Positions 1 to 13,200 of a stretch of 64,000 nucleotides of DNA are shown here, one piece after another. The DNA lies in the NCBI GenBank assembly GCA_034440575.1, contig JAOTOL010001435.1, forward strand, positions 644,001 to 708,000. The letters are read 5' to 3'. Position 1 is the first letter of the stretch, and each line of letters begins with the position of its first letter. Origin of the DNA: Imbricaverruca yamaguchii. Lineage: Eukaryota; Arthropoda; Thecostraca; Neoverrucidae. The position numbers and the translations under genes were made by a program. The notes below the pieces were generated by a model that did not search any database, had not been told where the DNA came from, and was given only the letters and a program-made list of their open reading frames with translations.

Positions 1-404
1 ACCGACCGTGCGAGTGTGAAGTGCGAAGTCTGCTGAAATCAGCCGGTACATTTTCGCGAAGAATCGTCTCAGGTCGGTGACCTGACCTGACAAGGGGAGT
101 CATACTGATAACTTCGCCAAGTCAGGGGCGAGCACACAAGGTGAAGCCATACTGATAACATCACCGAGTTACTGGTGGGCTGACTAGGGCAGGCACACTG
201 AAAATGTCCCTGGTGTGGTGACATGGGGCGGCATGGGGTAGATACACTGACGCTGAGCCACCAGCCAGCTGACATGGACTGACATGGGAGATCGATCAGA
301 TCCATCAGAGCTTCTTAGAGATCCTTCGGAAGTCCCATACAGATGATAAGAAGTTCCCCATTCCGCCGTTCAGGTTTGAGAGGGTCTAGCGGTGCCTCTC
401 TCTC
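1..404. other. left flank, no gene seen
   Basis: No coding exon is recognised here. A loose duplication of a roughly 45-base unit containing catactgataac occurs between about 100 and 170. Confidence 0.5.
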
Positions 405-772
<368 letters not shown>

Positions 773-1227
773 GGCTGTTAGTTCCTGTTTCTTTCAAACG
801 GAGTGTCTATATCGGTACCGTTCTTCCACAAGGCTGGAACAGTGCAGTGTTCCACAAGACTGTTTTAGTGCTCTGGGGCATTACCGCTGTGAAGGTGGAA
901 GGGAGTACTCACTCCGTGGCCATTTCTGGCTGCTGGTGCGTTCAGATATTGACAGCGACCAATATACCACTGATGAAGTATCAGAGTTCATGACATGACA
1001 GGTGCTCGACGTGCATGCCGGACGTATGGAGATATTTTGTGACGTGTAACTGTGCCCTAAATTATTCATAAAATCGGGGTGCATACTGTGTTATTGAAGT
1101 AATGTTCAGCGCAAGATTAAGTGCATTCGCATATTGTAGTTTCTGCAAAGTGTACCTGGGAGTCCGAATGGTAAAACAATACTGCACTGTTCCAGATTGA
1201 CCCCATCACACGATATCCAAGATAATA

Positions 1228-2355
1228 ATGTTGGCAATATCACTTACAGCGCCCATTGCATGCTACATCGCATATATCGCTGTTCCTGGATCAAGTCTGT
1301 TCTCTTGGCACCCCGTCTGCATGTCACTTGCTGTAAGTATCCACGTACATTATGGATGCATAATGTATGCATGTATGGATTTATTATTTACACGATTCCG
1401 TGACTCCGGGAGGGTTCGTAGATGCTTGGTATCGGGATAGGTCAAAGGGCCCGCTGTGCACTCTGTATAGCGTAGACAGAAGTGAACAGGCTGAAGCTTC
1501 AGATGGCACGATTTCTTCCACGAGGAGGTGGAAGAAGTCGTGCTATTCTCGTCACCTTTGATTTTCCGAATGGTTTGAGTAATTATATTGTGCCCGACGT
1601 TTTCGGTTTACCAGCATGTATTCCGGGAGTACATTCGGTGCTCTAATTATTGGTGGCATTATAATTGCTATTGCTCCACTGACTCAATTGCTATTGCTCC
1701 ACTGACCTGGCCTCTGGTCCGTCGACCTGACGTGACCTGACCCGGCGGCATCCAGAGACCTGGCCTCTGGTCGGTCGACCTGACGTGACCTGACCCGGCG
1801 GCATCCAGAGACCTGGCCTCTGGTCGGTCGACCTGACGTGATCTGACCCGGCGGTACCGACAGTTCGGCGTGCTGCTGCCGGCCGGCGTGGAGGCGTTCA
1901 GCTTGAGAGGCTGTCCTCGCGGCCGCCGCGTTATCCTACACTGGGCGCTGATGGTGACCGGCGTCGCCACAGCCGCCGCCGGCCTGGCCGCCATCTACCT
2001 GAACAAGGAGCGCAACGTCGCGCCGCACTTCACCTCGACTCACGGCCAGCTGGGCGTGATTACGGTGGGCGTCAGCGTGGTGCAGGCGACTGGCGGCCTG
2101 CTGGCGCTGTACGCCGCGCGGCTGCCGGCCATGCCGCTGGTGGCGCCCAGACTCGTCAAGCAGCTGCACGCGCTGTCCGGCTGTGTGCTGGCGGCGCTCG
2201 GCCTGTGGGTGGTGCGGCTGGGCGTGGCCTCGACCTGGTTCGGCGCGGCGGCGGCGGCCGTGGCGCGGCCCGCCGCCGACCTGCTGCTCTCGCTGGCCGC
2301 GCTCCGCATCGCCTACCGGGTGCTGGTGTCTCGGTGGTCCGTCAAGCTGGACTAG
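1228..2355 (+). CDS. CYB561D2: cytochrome b561 domain protein (CYB561D2-like), two exons
   Basis: Two exons are seen, 1228-1332 and 1864-2355, joined in phase 0. Exon 1 ends in CTTGCT followed by the donor GTAAGT; exon 2 follows an acceptor ending ACCGACAG. The product is about 198 residues with six hydrophobic helices. Cytochrome b561 proteins bind two b-type hemes and pass electrons across a membrane, usually from ascorbate; the D2 subgroup is thought to act on endomembranes. The four expected heme-ligand histidines are present: H28 in SLFSWHPV, H61 in ILHW, H95 in STHGQ and H137 in QLHALSG. PGSSLFSWHPV followed by MSLAF is the hallmark of the CYB561D1/D2 group. The start is the first ATG after an in-frame TGA at 1198-1200, but the usual family length (about 220) leaves room for a short upstream coding exon. 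Exon 2 is very GC-rich. D1 versus D2 is not resolved. Confidence 0.85.
1704..1862. repeat. 53-bp minisatellite, 3 copies, abutting CYB561 exon 2
   Basis: Units start at 1704, 1757 and 1810 and contain gacctggcctctggtc. The third unit runs to about a dozen bases before the exon 2 acceptor, where the unit's GGCATCCAG is replaced by the real GGTACCGACAG. Confidence 0.95.
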
Positions 2356-2558
2356 TGCGCGGGTGTGCTGTGGACGTCGGTCCGACCCGGCCCTGTGTCT
2401 CCGGTCAGCCAGGTGTGGTGGTGTCTGTTGCTGGCGGCAGTGGGGTACACTGACCGGAGGCGGATGTCGACCGGCCGTCTGTACCGGCCCTGTCTGTGAA
2501 ATGTCCGGCTCTGCTGTCGTATATGTTCTGCCAGTGCTGGGGCTAGGTTCAGCTGTAT

Positions 2559-2735
2559 GGGGGATGTTCAGGTAGTTAGGGTGTTGATCTCCGGATATCA
2601 AGGTCCCGGGTTCAACAATCGTACCACTCGGGACATTTCCCAGTCCCGCGGCCCACCGTCGAAACAGGTGGGCGGCACCGTTAGCCGTGATCGTGCAAAC
2701 AGTGCGTCGCAAACCACTCGATAACAAAACGAAAA
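2559..2735 (+). mobile_element. tRNA-derived SINE, family B, copy 1
   Basis: The body from 2590 onward (GGTCCCGG, GGACATTTCCCA, GCGGCCCACCG, GTGGGCGGC, TTAGCCGTGA) matches copies at 52791-52915 and 57606-57786. The box-B-like motif GGGTTCAAC is present, and the head matches a tRNA-like GGGGATGGCCGAGTGG in the 57.6 kb copy. It lies about 200 bases past the CYB561 stop codon, so it may be in that gene's 3' UTR. Confidence 0.8.
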
Positions 2736-2930
2736 AGGTCATCCATGATAATCAACATGTGTTGATGTAACAACCGTCGTTCACAGACCGTTATCCCGAT
2801 CTGGAGTCGTCAGATCCAGCATAGTTGAAAATAGAATTGCTGACGGTATCAAGGTGGTCTAAGTATAATGTGGGAGGCGAATTGCAGTATATATATATAT
2901 GCATATTTTTGTATATGCATACAAATAGCT

Positions 2931-3085
2931 GAGCGTTGGTAGTTCACTGGTTAGGTTGAGCTTCTGAGAGGTCAGAGGGACAGGGTTCGACTCCCCTTGG
3001 TGTACCCCCCCTCCCTGCTAGGGTGAGAGGTAGGCGATGCCAAATGGCCTCAGCTGCTTAGTCCGTATTAAAGCCACACATATTG
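2931..3085 (+). mobile_element. tRNA-derived SINE, family C (single copy seen)
   Basis: A 72-base tRNA-like head contains a box A variant (TAGTTCACTGGTTAGG) and a perfect box B (GGTTCGACTCCC). An unrelated C-rich body follows, ending in ATTAAAGCCACAC. The tRNA part does not end in a clean acceptor stem, so a SINE is more likely than a functional tRNA. Confidence 0.65.
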
Positions 3086-4439
3086 TAATCTACATACAGC
3101 CGCTACGGGGTGTGATTTGATAATTTACAATCTAGTGTTGGATACTGGCCGTGCTTTCCCAGGTAGTGTTGCCGAGGTGGTGGCAACCCTAAAAGTCGGG
3201 TGGACATTTGTGGTGGACTCGCTCCTGATGCATTTTGTGCTCTGAAATGGTGTCGACCACGAAGTAATAATCTGCATATTGCTACTGCCGTTTTGTTACT
3301 CATTCACTAAGTAGGATGCTCACGCCTGGGAAGTATGATGTCAGTGATATTATCCAGGGTGTTCAAGTGGTCCCACTGGTGTGTTCAGAACGATTCAAGT
3401 ATGGACATCCCTTGTGATTGCACTCCGGCTAAGTATGCATGGCTTTAATGCCGGTGGGAGTAGATTGGGCACTGCACTATACATGGGTGAATACTGAGTT
3501 GTTGGGGAGAGGGTGTGTGTGCACGAGGATGTTGCAAACGACTTGTTGAATTTGAGATAGCTCGCACCGTACCATTTTCAATTATTGTTCAATGATTTAA
3601 AGTTTTTTTTTTTTTTAATGGCAGGTTGTGAGAAGTTTCGGGTAATTTTGGTTATGAGACATGCAGGCATACTTCCATGGTTGGATTATACAATGTTAGG
3701 AAATCACATGGCAAGATATCGTCCTTAAACAAATGACTGACCTGGTGAAATTATTTGTTTTGTGCCGACAAGATGATAGAAGCTACGTGTTGCAATGGTT
3801 AAATTGAATGATATTTAATAGCGTGTAAATATGCAAGGCTTCTTCATTGGCAGTCGCGGCAACTGCAACGCCACAACGTGACAAACGTAATGCAGTTCGA
3901 TAAGGATGGCACTACGTTGCGCCGGCGGCTGAACCGCGGGCATCGGGCTGCGGTACCCGTCAGATGCTCGAATTTAACATTAACCGTATGACGTTGACCG
4001 TAAAGAGACGAGTTAAAATGCGCCTGCCCCCAACCACTGCACCCGACCGCTCCGTCACTACCGCTTGTAGAAGCGTTGCTGTTAATAATGTTGCGCAATG
4101 TTCGAGCTCCATTCCTTTCCCACATGGGTGCATGAGAGAGTCCTGAAATAGATTGCGATTCGTAAAATATCGGAACAATTTGCAAGCTGTGCTTATTCGT
4201 TTTTTTATGAATGCGGTGAAATATACTTTATACCTATTTTGGATATGTTCAGAAGTTCCTGATATTTCAGATGATAGCGGAACATCGAGGCTGCATGTTT
4301 AGGCCCTTCAGATATAGCCAATCGACTTGCTCTAAACCGCCATTTGGTTGACTGCTGATACGGTTAAGAGCTCAGCTCACGAACAAGTATATGTTGGGTA
4401 CTAATGGGTGCTACGTGATCACCAGCCGTCCATGCGCCC
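3086..4439. other. non-coding stretch
   Basis: AT-rich DNA with a poly-T run near 3604-3617. No exon, transposon domain or tandem repeat was recognised. Confidence 0.5.
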
Positions 4440-5289
4440 TTAACCCGCGCCATCTTTCCGGTCAAATCCTCACACCACGTCTCGGGGGGGGCTGTTGAAG
4501 ACCCCCCACTAAAATATAAACTAAGCATCGTACGAAAACGAAAGAGGTGTTGTCGGAAAGCGCTCGACGAGTGGGGTCCGGGTCCACCCTCCAAAACACT
4601 CCCCCAGAAAGTGACGTCACCAGGAGCCTACATTTTCACGACCTTTCACGACTTGCATTATGTTTTTGACTCTGGGGAGTTCATTTTGGGGGATATATGA
4701 AAAACAAAATTTATTTAGAATAAAGAAAGGACAGCGAAATCGACCAGGGCTATTTTTTTTGGCCACCAAAATATTTCATTTTTTCAAAATCTAAAAATTT
4801 TCAGTTTTCAAGTTTTCTTTAATTTTCCTTCTCCAGTGGGTAGACCAGACCGGGAAACGTTGGAAGTCAACTTGCCCTAATAAAAATGCTTACTTTAGCC
4901 AGAATCCTGTATGTGAACTACAATTTGGCAAATACGCGAAATTTATATGTAGTCAAAAACGAAAATAAAAATAAAAATTCAACTAGTACGTTTTGTTGCA
5001 TCCGTGAAGATAAGCAAACGCTGAACGTTTCATTAAAATATCTACATCCGTTAAGGCGTGACGACTGGTTAAACTTTTTTGAAGGTAACCTCACTTGACC
5101 TTGACTAACTCGTGTTGACCCTAGATGACCCGACCTAAAAATTTTGAATCAGCATGTCAAATTGATGTGAGAAAAGGTATGCTAAATCTGGGCGCGCTGC
5201 CGCGCGCCGTTCGTCCGCTACCCGCAAACAACCTGAGGGGGGTGGGGGCGGTTGAAGACTCCCCCCCCCCCCGAAACGCGACGGGTTAA
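4440..5289 (+). mobile_element. TTAA-flanked non-autonomous element (piggyBac-like MITE), copy 1, complete
   Basis: The element is about 850 bp, bounded by TTAA at 4440-4443 and 5286-5289. The left end reads TTAACCCGCGCC; the right end, reverse-complemented, reads TTAACCCGTCGCG, giving short terminal inverted repeats. TTAA target sites with CCC ends are characteristic of piggyBac-superfamily transposons. Near each end a segment GGGGGCGGTTGAAGAC followed by a C run recurs in direct orientation and could fold through its G and C runs. No transposase frame is inside, so it would depend on an enzyme encoded elsewhere. Confidence 0.75.
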
Positions 5290-6685
5290 ACCCAATGGGT
5301 GTTGAGAGGTACCTGGATATTCCATATTCTTGCAGGCTTCCAAAGCTTTCTGAAAACGGCAAATACCTAAAGACACTAAAAAATGTTTTAATCAGTTCCT
5401 CCGAAGTTTTTGGGGTCGTTTTCCATCTTTCCCGGCGAACCTTGCCGAAAATTCCTCTTGCCCAAGATAATGCATGCGGCATATTGCGTCTTATGCATTG
5501 TACCGCACTATGACCAGTGGCGCAGCCAGGATTTTCTTAAAGGAGGCGACCCCCCAAAAAGGTCAGGAGTTAGAAATCGCATTCGGCGCACTTCGCGCGC
5601 GGAAATTTTACATTGTAATTTTACATGGAAATATCAACATTTTTTTATTCTTCATATAATTCACTTTTATTGCTATGAAGGGGGCTTGGCTTATCTCAGA
5701 CTACGACTTGGATTTCATCTGGTTTCACTCACCTCGAAGTTGCTATCCCCTGAGGGAATAACCCCATTAAGAATGTGTGAAATCAAAACGGCTTTAACTA
5801 GTCCATACAAATTGTGGGGCGTGCAGTTAAAAAACGAACTTATGTGCTTTACTCGACATCTAAGGCATGCATGTTACAATGCTTCTAAAACGAAAAGAGA
5901 GCCTGGTGTATGCAAGCTCGTTTTGCCTGGCGGTGATAATTTAGGGTTTGTCTCGGCCCACGACAACTGGTTCGCAAAACCGATAGCCGCTGCTTGCCCT
6001 CTCATTGATCTGGCAGACGAATAATGAGGCATGTTCGGATCGCCTGGTTGTGATAGCCATGCATTGTCCTCGCGCCGCGATGACCAGTTCCAGAGTCCGC
6101 ATAGTTAGGGCTCTTATATTGAGTGTGCTAATAGATGCACTACGTGGTGATAAACGGCTCAACAGTTAGAAATTCAAGCGTCACCAAAGGTATAGCCGTC
6201 CATTCACCCATACGCCCACGCGTCTCGGCAGTCAAAAAACGTCTGATGTCAGCAGGGGTGCCGGGCTGCGCACCCGTTCAGGATTGGCCCGTGCCTAGTT
6301 ACGTGGCAGCACCCTATTCGCTAGCATCTTCCGCTATTGGCTGATCATCTATCACGTGAGGCATGATCGACACATCAAGTCACGAGTCATGATCGACACA
6401 CACACTGCGTCAGAGACCAACGGCTTCAACTGTACCTGCCGACCCATGCTGCAGGTAGTTGGCCAGCCATGAGATCAAAGGCTGCCCTATGGGGTCGGCA
6501 TTCACCCGAGCCGCCGGTTTCCGGCGGGACCCGTCAGGTACCCAAGTCACGGCGAATCGGTACAAATTGAGAGACCAAATGCATTGAAATGAGGGAGCCC
6601 AAAACGAACTTCGTTGCATTAGCAAAACGGCAGCAGCTTGGCGTACAACGGGTGCAATAGAGCAGTTTATACCCTGATAGTTCCA
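5290..6685. other. non-coding stretch with an isolated hAT-like terminus
   Basis: CAGTGGCGCAGCCAGGATTT at 5516-5535 resembles the terminal repeat of hAT-type elements, and similar motifs occur at 43164, 44435 and 46606. No matching partner end was found here. The remainder shows no gene. Confidence 0.4.
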
Positions 6686-7504
6686 TTAACCTGCGCCGTC
6701 TTTCCGGTCAAATCCTCACACCCGGCTCGGGGGGGGGTGAAGACCCCCTCTAAAATATAAACTAAGCATCGCACGAAAACGAAAGAAGTGTCATCGAAAA
6801 GCGCTCGACGAGTAGGGTCCGAGTCCACCGTCGAAAACAATTTCCCCCAAAAGTGACGTCACCAAGGGGCTAGATTTTCACGACTTTTCAAGACCTACAT
6901 TATGTTTTTTACTCTGGGGAGTTCATTTTGGGGATATATAAAAAAAAGTATTTGGAATGAGGAAAGGATAGCGAAATCAACCAGGGCTATAATTTTTTTG
7001 CCCCCCTTTTTTTATTTCATGATTTTGAGTTCAAGTTTTCTTTAATTTTCCTTTCCCAATGGGTAGATCAGACCGAGAAACGTTGTTGGATGTCAACTTG
7101 CCCTAATAAAAATGCTTACTTTAGCCAGAATCCTGTATTTGAACTGCAATTTGGCAAATGGAAAAATTTATATGTATGTAGTCAAAAACGAAAAAAAACG
7201 AAAAATCCCACTCGTACGTTTTGTTGCATCCGTAAAGATAAACAAACGCTGAAAGTTTCATTAAAATATTTGTATCCGTTAAAGCGTGACGACTGGTTGA
7301 ACTTTTTTAAAGGTGAACTCACTTGACCTTGACTAACTCGTTGACCCTAGATGACCTGACCTAACAATTTTGAATCAGCATGTCAAATTGATGCGATAAA
7401 TGTATGCCAAATTTGGGCGTGCTGCCGCGTTCCGTTCGTCCGCTATCCGCGAAAAACCTGAGTGGGGGGGGGGGGGCGGTTGAAGACCCCCCCGAGACGG
7501 ATTG
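6686..7504 (+). mobile_element. TTAA element (piggyBac-like MITE), copy 2
   Basis: Colinear with copy 1 over its whole length. The left end is intact (TTAACCTGCGCCGTC). At the right end the terminal GACGGGTTAA has decayed to GACGGATTGA, so the right target duplication is lost. Confidence 0.75.
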
Positions 7505-8390
7505 ACGTCTCACAACTCAAAAGTTCTCTTGACATTTCGGCCGTCCACCGTCCAATCAGGCGTCACATCAGACGGTTTCCCCTCGGAGCGTTCACGACTG
7601 AACTCGACGAGTTCAATCGTCCAATGACAGGACAGGAGTTAGGAGCCAAACGCGTTCAGAAAGATGTGTCCGAAGTTGTCTTCATTACACTGGTATGGTA
7701 AGAGACAACGGGATGCTAATGTAACTGATGATCCCGGAGTATTGCAATATTACAATTCCCGAAAGTATCATATACTTCGAAATTAAATTGCCCCAACTGG
7801 TTTGTTCAGTCTGGCAATTCGATGTGCGTGTAAACAGAAGGGATGGCTATGGGTCATGAATGCCGCCAAAGCTAAGGACGTAGGATGGGCGTTCCTCCAA
7901 GCCAAGTGAAATCCAACATTATTAATATGCCTAGCTGCTGTGTATAACAGGTATTATGCATCACTGAAGAATACAATTTGTGGATAATAGTATCCTATAA
8001 AAATATTGTGTGGCAAGGAAATTATTTATATAAACACATGAATTCACCTACACAAGAATTCACCTCCTCCCGCCCCATTCCAAAATTCGCGGCGAAGCCA
8101 ATGCTATGGATAATCTGTGTGCTCTTCCTCTGGCAAGAGCTTTGGTGCGCTACTTAGCAACGCAATTCTAAACTATGCCCGGCCCCATATATATGCGATA
8201 TATAGACAGCGTTCTTATCATTTGGATACATCGCCTGCAGTCACTGCGGTGACGAGGCTTTCGTCTCGTCACTCTTGGATGTCGATGGCGCACTGATCGA
8301 CTCGTCCGTTTCTTGACCAAAGATCTGAGGGTTCGAGGCTCGCTGACGGTATGGACCCCTGTGTCCTGTAGTCATTCGGCGCAGGGGGGG
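7505..8390. other. non-coding stretch
   Basis: No exon, repeat family or transposon domain recognised. Confidence 0.5.
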
Positions 8391-8590
<200 letters not shown>

Positions 8591-9594
8591 GAGAGGAAGA
8601 GAGTACACGCTATGCAGCAAACCAGCTGGGTGATCCACAAACGGACTCGGGACTTTTCTTCCTCTATCCTGTCCTCATTAGAGGATAATACATTCTTCCT
8701 CAATAGAGAAACCCACTTGATTTCCATATTGATGAACCAATTCGATGGTACAAAGTCGTTCTTGAAAACTTTGGTCCAGGGGCAGGCATAAGTTTTAAAA
8801 CGACTTTTCAAATCAGAAGGCTAATGGCGGTTATGGGCGCTCTAAACATCCGGTTGAATCATCTTGAAGTCCAGACAACTAGAAGTGGACGGATCAGTTG
8901 TGCAGTTCGTGCTACAACGGATAATCGACGAATTCTGTTCGTCCTTTTTACCTTGTGTTCAATATCGATCGAGATAAGTCACAAAGTGTGATGTTGCATA
9001 TCCAATTCGAGTCACCGCGCTATTCTGATAAGGTTTACGAGATCAAGGAGTTCAAAACTAGTTTGCGTGCAGGAGCTGTAATTATGGAGGATGACATCGA
9101 CAAAACTTCGCCAGCCTCAGCCTTCCAGACGGGGCAGGGATCTTGAAGACGGGGACGGGAAACAATGTCACCATAGCAGGCGGGCAGAGCTTGTCGTATT
9201 GTCACTATTTGGGAACCCACAGCCAAGAAATTGACACGTTGGCAACAGATTTTCTTTTGACATACCAGCTTTAGCACATTATCCATGTAATATCCGCTCG
9301 CATAATGCATACATGTCGACCACTTATTTAACACAACCAACTCAAGTTTAACCTTGGTTCGCTTCACTTCAAGCCGCTTGGTGTCAGGCTGAAGCTTCAG
9401 TACCTGGGCTGAAGTTCTTCCTGTGGCTGTTTTCTTTAGTCCACCCGAGCCCGGTCCAATGCCAATGCTACTATTGCCCTCTTCCTGCCAATGGTTGTAT
9501 ATGGCCAATGTGTCAAAACACAAACTGATGTATGCATCTTCCGAGCATGATTTACATGCTACATGCTTCATGGTCAGAGGTTTATGGTCCAATT
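8591..9594. other. non-coding stretch
   Basis: No recognisable exon. A 185-codon minus-strand open frame at 9592-9035 has no family resemblance that I can see and no coding signature, so I do not call it. Confidence 0.4.
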
Positions 9595-10195
9595 CAGTTC
9601 AGGGGGAGGAGCCCACCCCCACTTTCAGCTCAGCCCTCCAACTTGGCAGCCAGTCACCTAGCTTTGGTAGTCAAACCCAGGAAAAAGTTGGGCTGTGCTG
9701 CATCAATGTCTAGCAAGACATACTAAACGTTTTCAGTCTATGCAGGTGTAGAATTGGCCCAAAATTTGTACTGGGTAATGACTATATTCTCGTGGTTTTT
9801 CGAGCTATACTTTAGCATTGGTGGCGATTGTCCTATTTGATAATTTGAAACAGCACAACCAATCCTATTTTAAGTTTTCTCAACTCGATAATCATATCGG
9901 TCATTTAGCACTCATCGCAACGTGGAGTTTGCTATGATGGTTGCATGCTGATTCATTTCATACTGCTTTTAATCTGCCTTGATGGACGGAAATTTGGAAC
10001 AGCATATATGAATATCATAAAAACAATAATTAAATTAGGCACAATGCGAAGCGAAAGGGGAAGAAGTCGCTTCGGCACCACGTGGATTCTGCGTATTCGG
10101 TAGTAGGTTTAAAAATAATGAATCACTACTTTATTATTTTGCCCCCGAATAGGCTATGTTCATGGGAAACTGAAAAATGGAAGTTAATACTTATG
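9595..10195 (+). mobile_element. dispersed repeat D1, copy 1
   Basis: Roughly 500 bases align colinearly and in the same orientation with 31420-31950. Shared landmarks in order are GGCAGCCAG, CCTATTTGATAA / CCTCTTTGATAA, a TTTAGCACT-GATCGCAA-like block, GAGGGGAAGA-GTCG and CATGG-AAACTG. No coding frame or clear terminal repeats; class unknown. Confidence 0.65.
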
Positions 10196-10229
10196 AACTG
10201 GACACCTGCACGACAGATCTGCTCCGGCG

Positions 10230-13200
10230 CGCATTCATTTCATCAATCCTGACCTGAGGTCAACACGACAAGTCTGTCCCTGCTGACATCACCCGCTGTC
10301 CATCAGCACGACAGGTCTGCCCCGGCCCAGATTCATTTCATCAATCCTGACCTGAGGTCAAACGTTGATCATGATGGTCGCATGCTCGGATGTGCTGCTT
10401 CTTTGCTCGGTGGGAGAAAATTTGACGTGAATATCCATCCGATAAATCCATTCAGTAAGATGTTCTTTTTCGGTACGCCTTAGTATTCCAACGCCTAGAT
10501 TCCATATACATATGACATATACATATGAGATTCCATAACAATAATGATTCCAACGCCTAGATGTCGGCTGTGCATAAACATACTGCACATCAAGCACTCC
10601 TTTTGTTGATTTCGGCACGAACTTACCTGAGGAGGGCGAAGTGCCTAAGTTAATCAAATGTAAATTTTGTTGACTTGAGGTCAAATGGTGACCTTGCGTG
10701 GCAAGGTGATTTGATGTGCTGCATGCCACCTTAATAGCGGTGGCACAAGCGTACGAATCATTTCAGTAAGTGGATCCTCCTGCAAGTTATGCGGAACCAC
10801 AGATTTGACCTCGGCAACCTTTGGCCTCTATGGGTGAAGGGGTTCGCCGTATAAAACAAAAATCGTGTCGTAGGGCGTGGACGGGTACAACTGCGAAGGT
10901 TGTGTCAAGTTTTCAGATGAATCGGAGGATAATGATGAATGCGTTGCCGAATGTGATGTTCGTGCTACCTGATGAAATGCGGCATCGATAATGGTCAAGT
11001 CACGCGGTGTGCTGCTTCTTGTATTGATTGTGCATGTATCAATGCTGAGATTGTCTACATTCAATGCTTCGTTTGGCCCCAGTGGACCACTATGCTTTTC
11101 TGGCTTGACCTGAGGTCAAACGTTGGCCTTGACGGTCATATGCTCGGATGTGCTCCTTGCTTGGTGAGATATTATTGAACCCTAATATCCATTCGGTAAA
11201 TGTACTCAAGAAGATGTTACTCGGTACTCCGAAATTTTCCCATAGGGCTAAATGTTAGTGTGTATGTTGACTCTAGGTCAAAGGCAGGCCTTGAAGGTGA
11301 CATGTTTGGATGTGTTGCTTTCTTGCCCGACTAAAGATTATTCGATGCTAATGTTCGTCAGATAAATGCGTTTAAGAAGCTATTATTCCGTACCCCGTAG
11401 ATGGCAATACCCCGTAGATCCATGCATACTTTTTTGTGAACATAGGTCAAACTTTGAGATTGTTCGTCAGACGCTTAAATGGGCATATACATGAGCCATA
11501 CCCAATGTCTGTGTATTATTTTTTTTCGTGCCAAATAAAATATTGCGGAAATTATCATGTACCCAAGAACTTGGCATGATTTCTATTTCTGACATTTTTG
11601 GGGGAGAATGGTGATGAATCGGTGACCATGACGAGTCATGTTGTTCAATGTGCTCTATGTACGTGGTATGCAGACTATTGCCTGCAAAAATCAGATATAT
11701 GTAGTGTCACCATGGTTCTATTCGGTACCCTTTTATATAGACATAGCGCATGAGTATAACCAACTTTGGTTACCTGAGGTCAAACTGTGACATTGAATGT
11801 CACGCAACTCGATGTGCTGTATGTTTGTATGTCCAGCGGACATCTAGGCGTGGGAATCATCCGGTTAAGTGAAATGCTTCGACTTTTATGCGTTACCCTC
11901 TTTTTGATCCGAATGACCTTTCTTGACCTCTGGAGATCAAATTGCTTGTAAAACTCAATAATTGTTGTTTGCCTCACTTTGGCAAGCGACAAAGATGATA
12001 TCCTGAAAATATCAACAAAATCGGAGAGTATGTGAATATGATGCCACGTGCGAGTGCAAATGCGTTGCTAATATCATGGACATCCTCCCCTGATCCCCAG
12101 TCGCGTGCTGTGTCAGGCGATAACGTCAGATAGCAGCCACCTAGGCGGGCGGCCCTCGCGATGGCCGACATCTATCACACAATATTACCCGGCGCGGCAA
12201 TATGTCGTCGTTTGCCTGGCACCCTTCCCTGCCCCTGCTCCCACACTTCACTCAGGTCGACTCTCCGGGCGAGAGCGGGGTCAACTGGTCGGGCGGGCGG
12301 TGCCGGCTCATCGCAGCAGTGTTGGCTGGCGCAATGAACGTCTTTGTGGATACAATTTCTCATTCAGACTCCCACTAAAGTAAAAAATGTGAGCTACATG
12401 TTATCCTTTCGAGGAAGTTATAATCACGGATTATATGTTGGCAGGGCGTCAAATTCTGGATCATGTGATGGGAGCAATCAATACGAGGAGGAAATTAAGA
12501 GCGGAGCCAGATTGTGACAGACACCTATACAGTATCATCTTAGCATTTGCATTATTAGGAGGGGCACTGCGTATCGAAAAGACTGATTTTCGATCGATTC
12601 GGGACGGGGGTCAATTCTATTCGATTTCGAAAACCTCGGATATGAACGTTGCTAACATTCGCTGAGTTTACTTAACATTCGCACGTCCGGCGGTCCGCGC
12701 CAACTTCGCATGTCCGGGGGGCAGATGTCTGCCCCCTCCCCTAAGATCTCTGGAACCATGCAAGCTAGCGACAAACGTAAAACGTCGTTGGATAGCTGGT
12801 GACGGGCTCTATCGAAAGTGTTTCGGTCATTTTTTCGCTCAGATCAACATTCAGGTCACTGGGCCATCATAGGTCAAATTCGACCAGATCAGGTGGGACT
12901 CAGATATTGACACATATATCAGCACCTGTAACAGATAGAGACAAACGGCGAACGCTATTCGACATTCCTTGAAATGCGCTACCGACAATAGGCGGTGTAA
13001 TTTAATGTCAGGTCAACCGAACCTCAGGTCAAGGTCATGAAGTCGCCTAGGGAGGTCATGTAATGTATCAATCGACACGTCTTGGCGATTTCAAGAAGGG
13101 CCCTTGTGGCTCATAGTTGCACTAATCTTTTATGTCTTTATGCCTATGATACAAGCACAATGACGGTAATTTCAGCCTTCCAGCTCAATGCAGTGCGATA

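Noticed and set aside
2931..3003. Functional tRNA gene
   Set aside because: Box A and B are present but acceptor and D-arm pairing are poor and a SINE-like body follows; the other tRNA-like heads (23.2, 50.1, 57.7 kb) are in repeated elements.
12175..12363. C-terminal beat exon in the 12.2 kb GC-rich patch
   Set aside because: A phase-1 acceptor can be drawn and gives a short open tail, but there is no pyrimidine tract or recognisable sequence; left as a candidate only.
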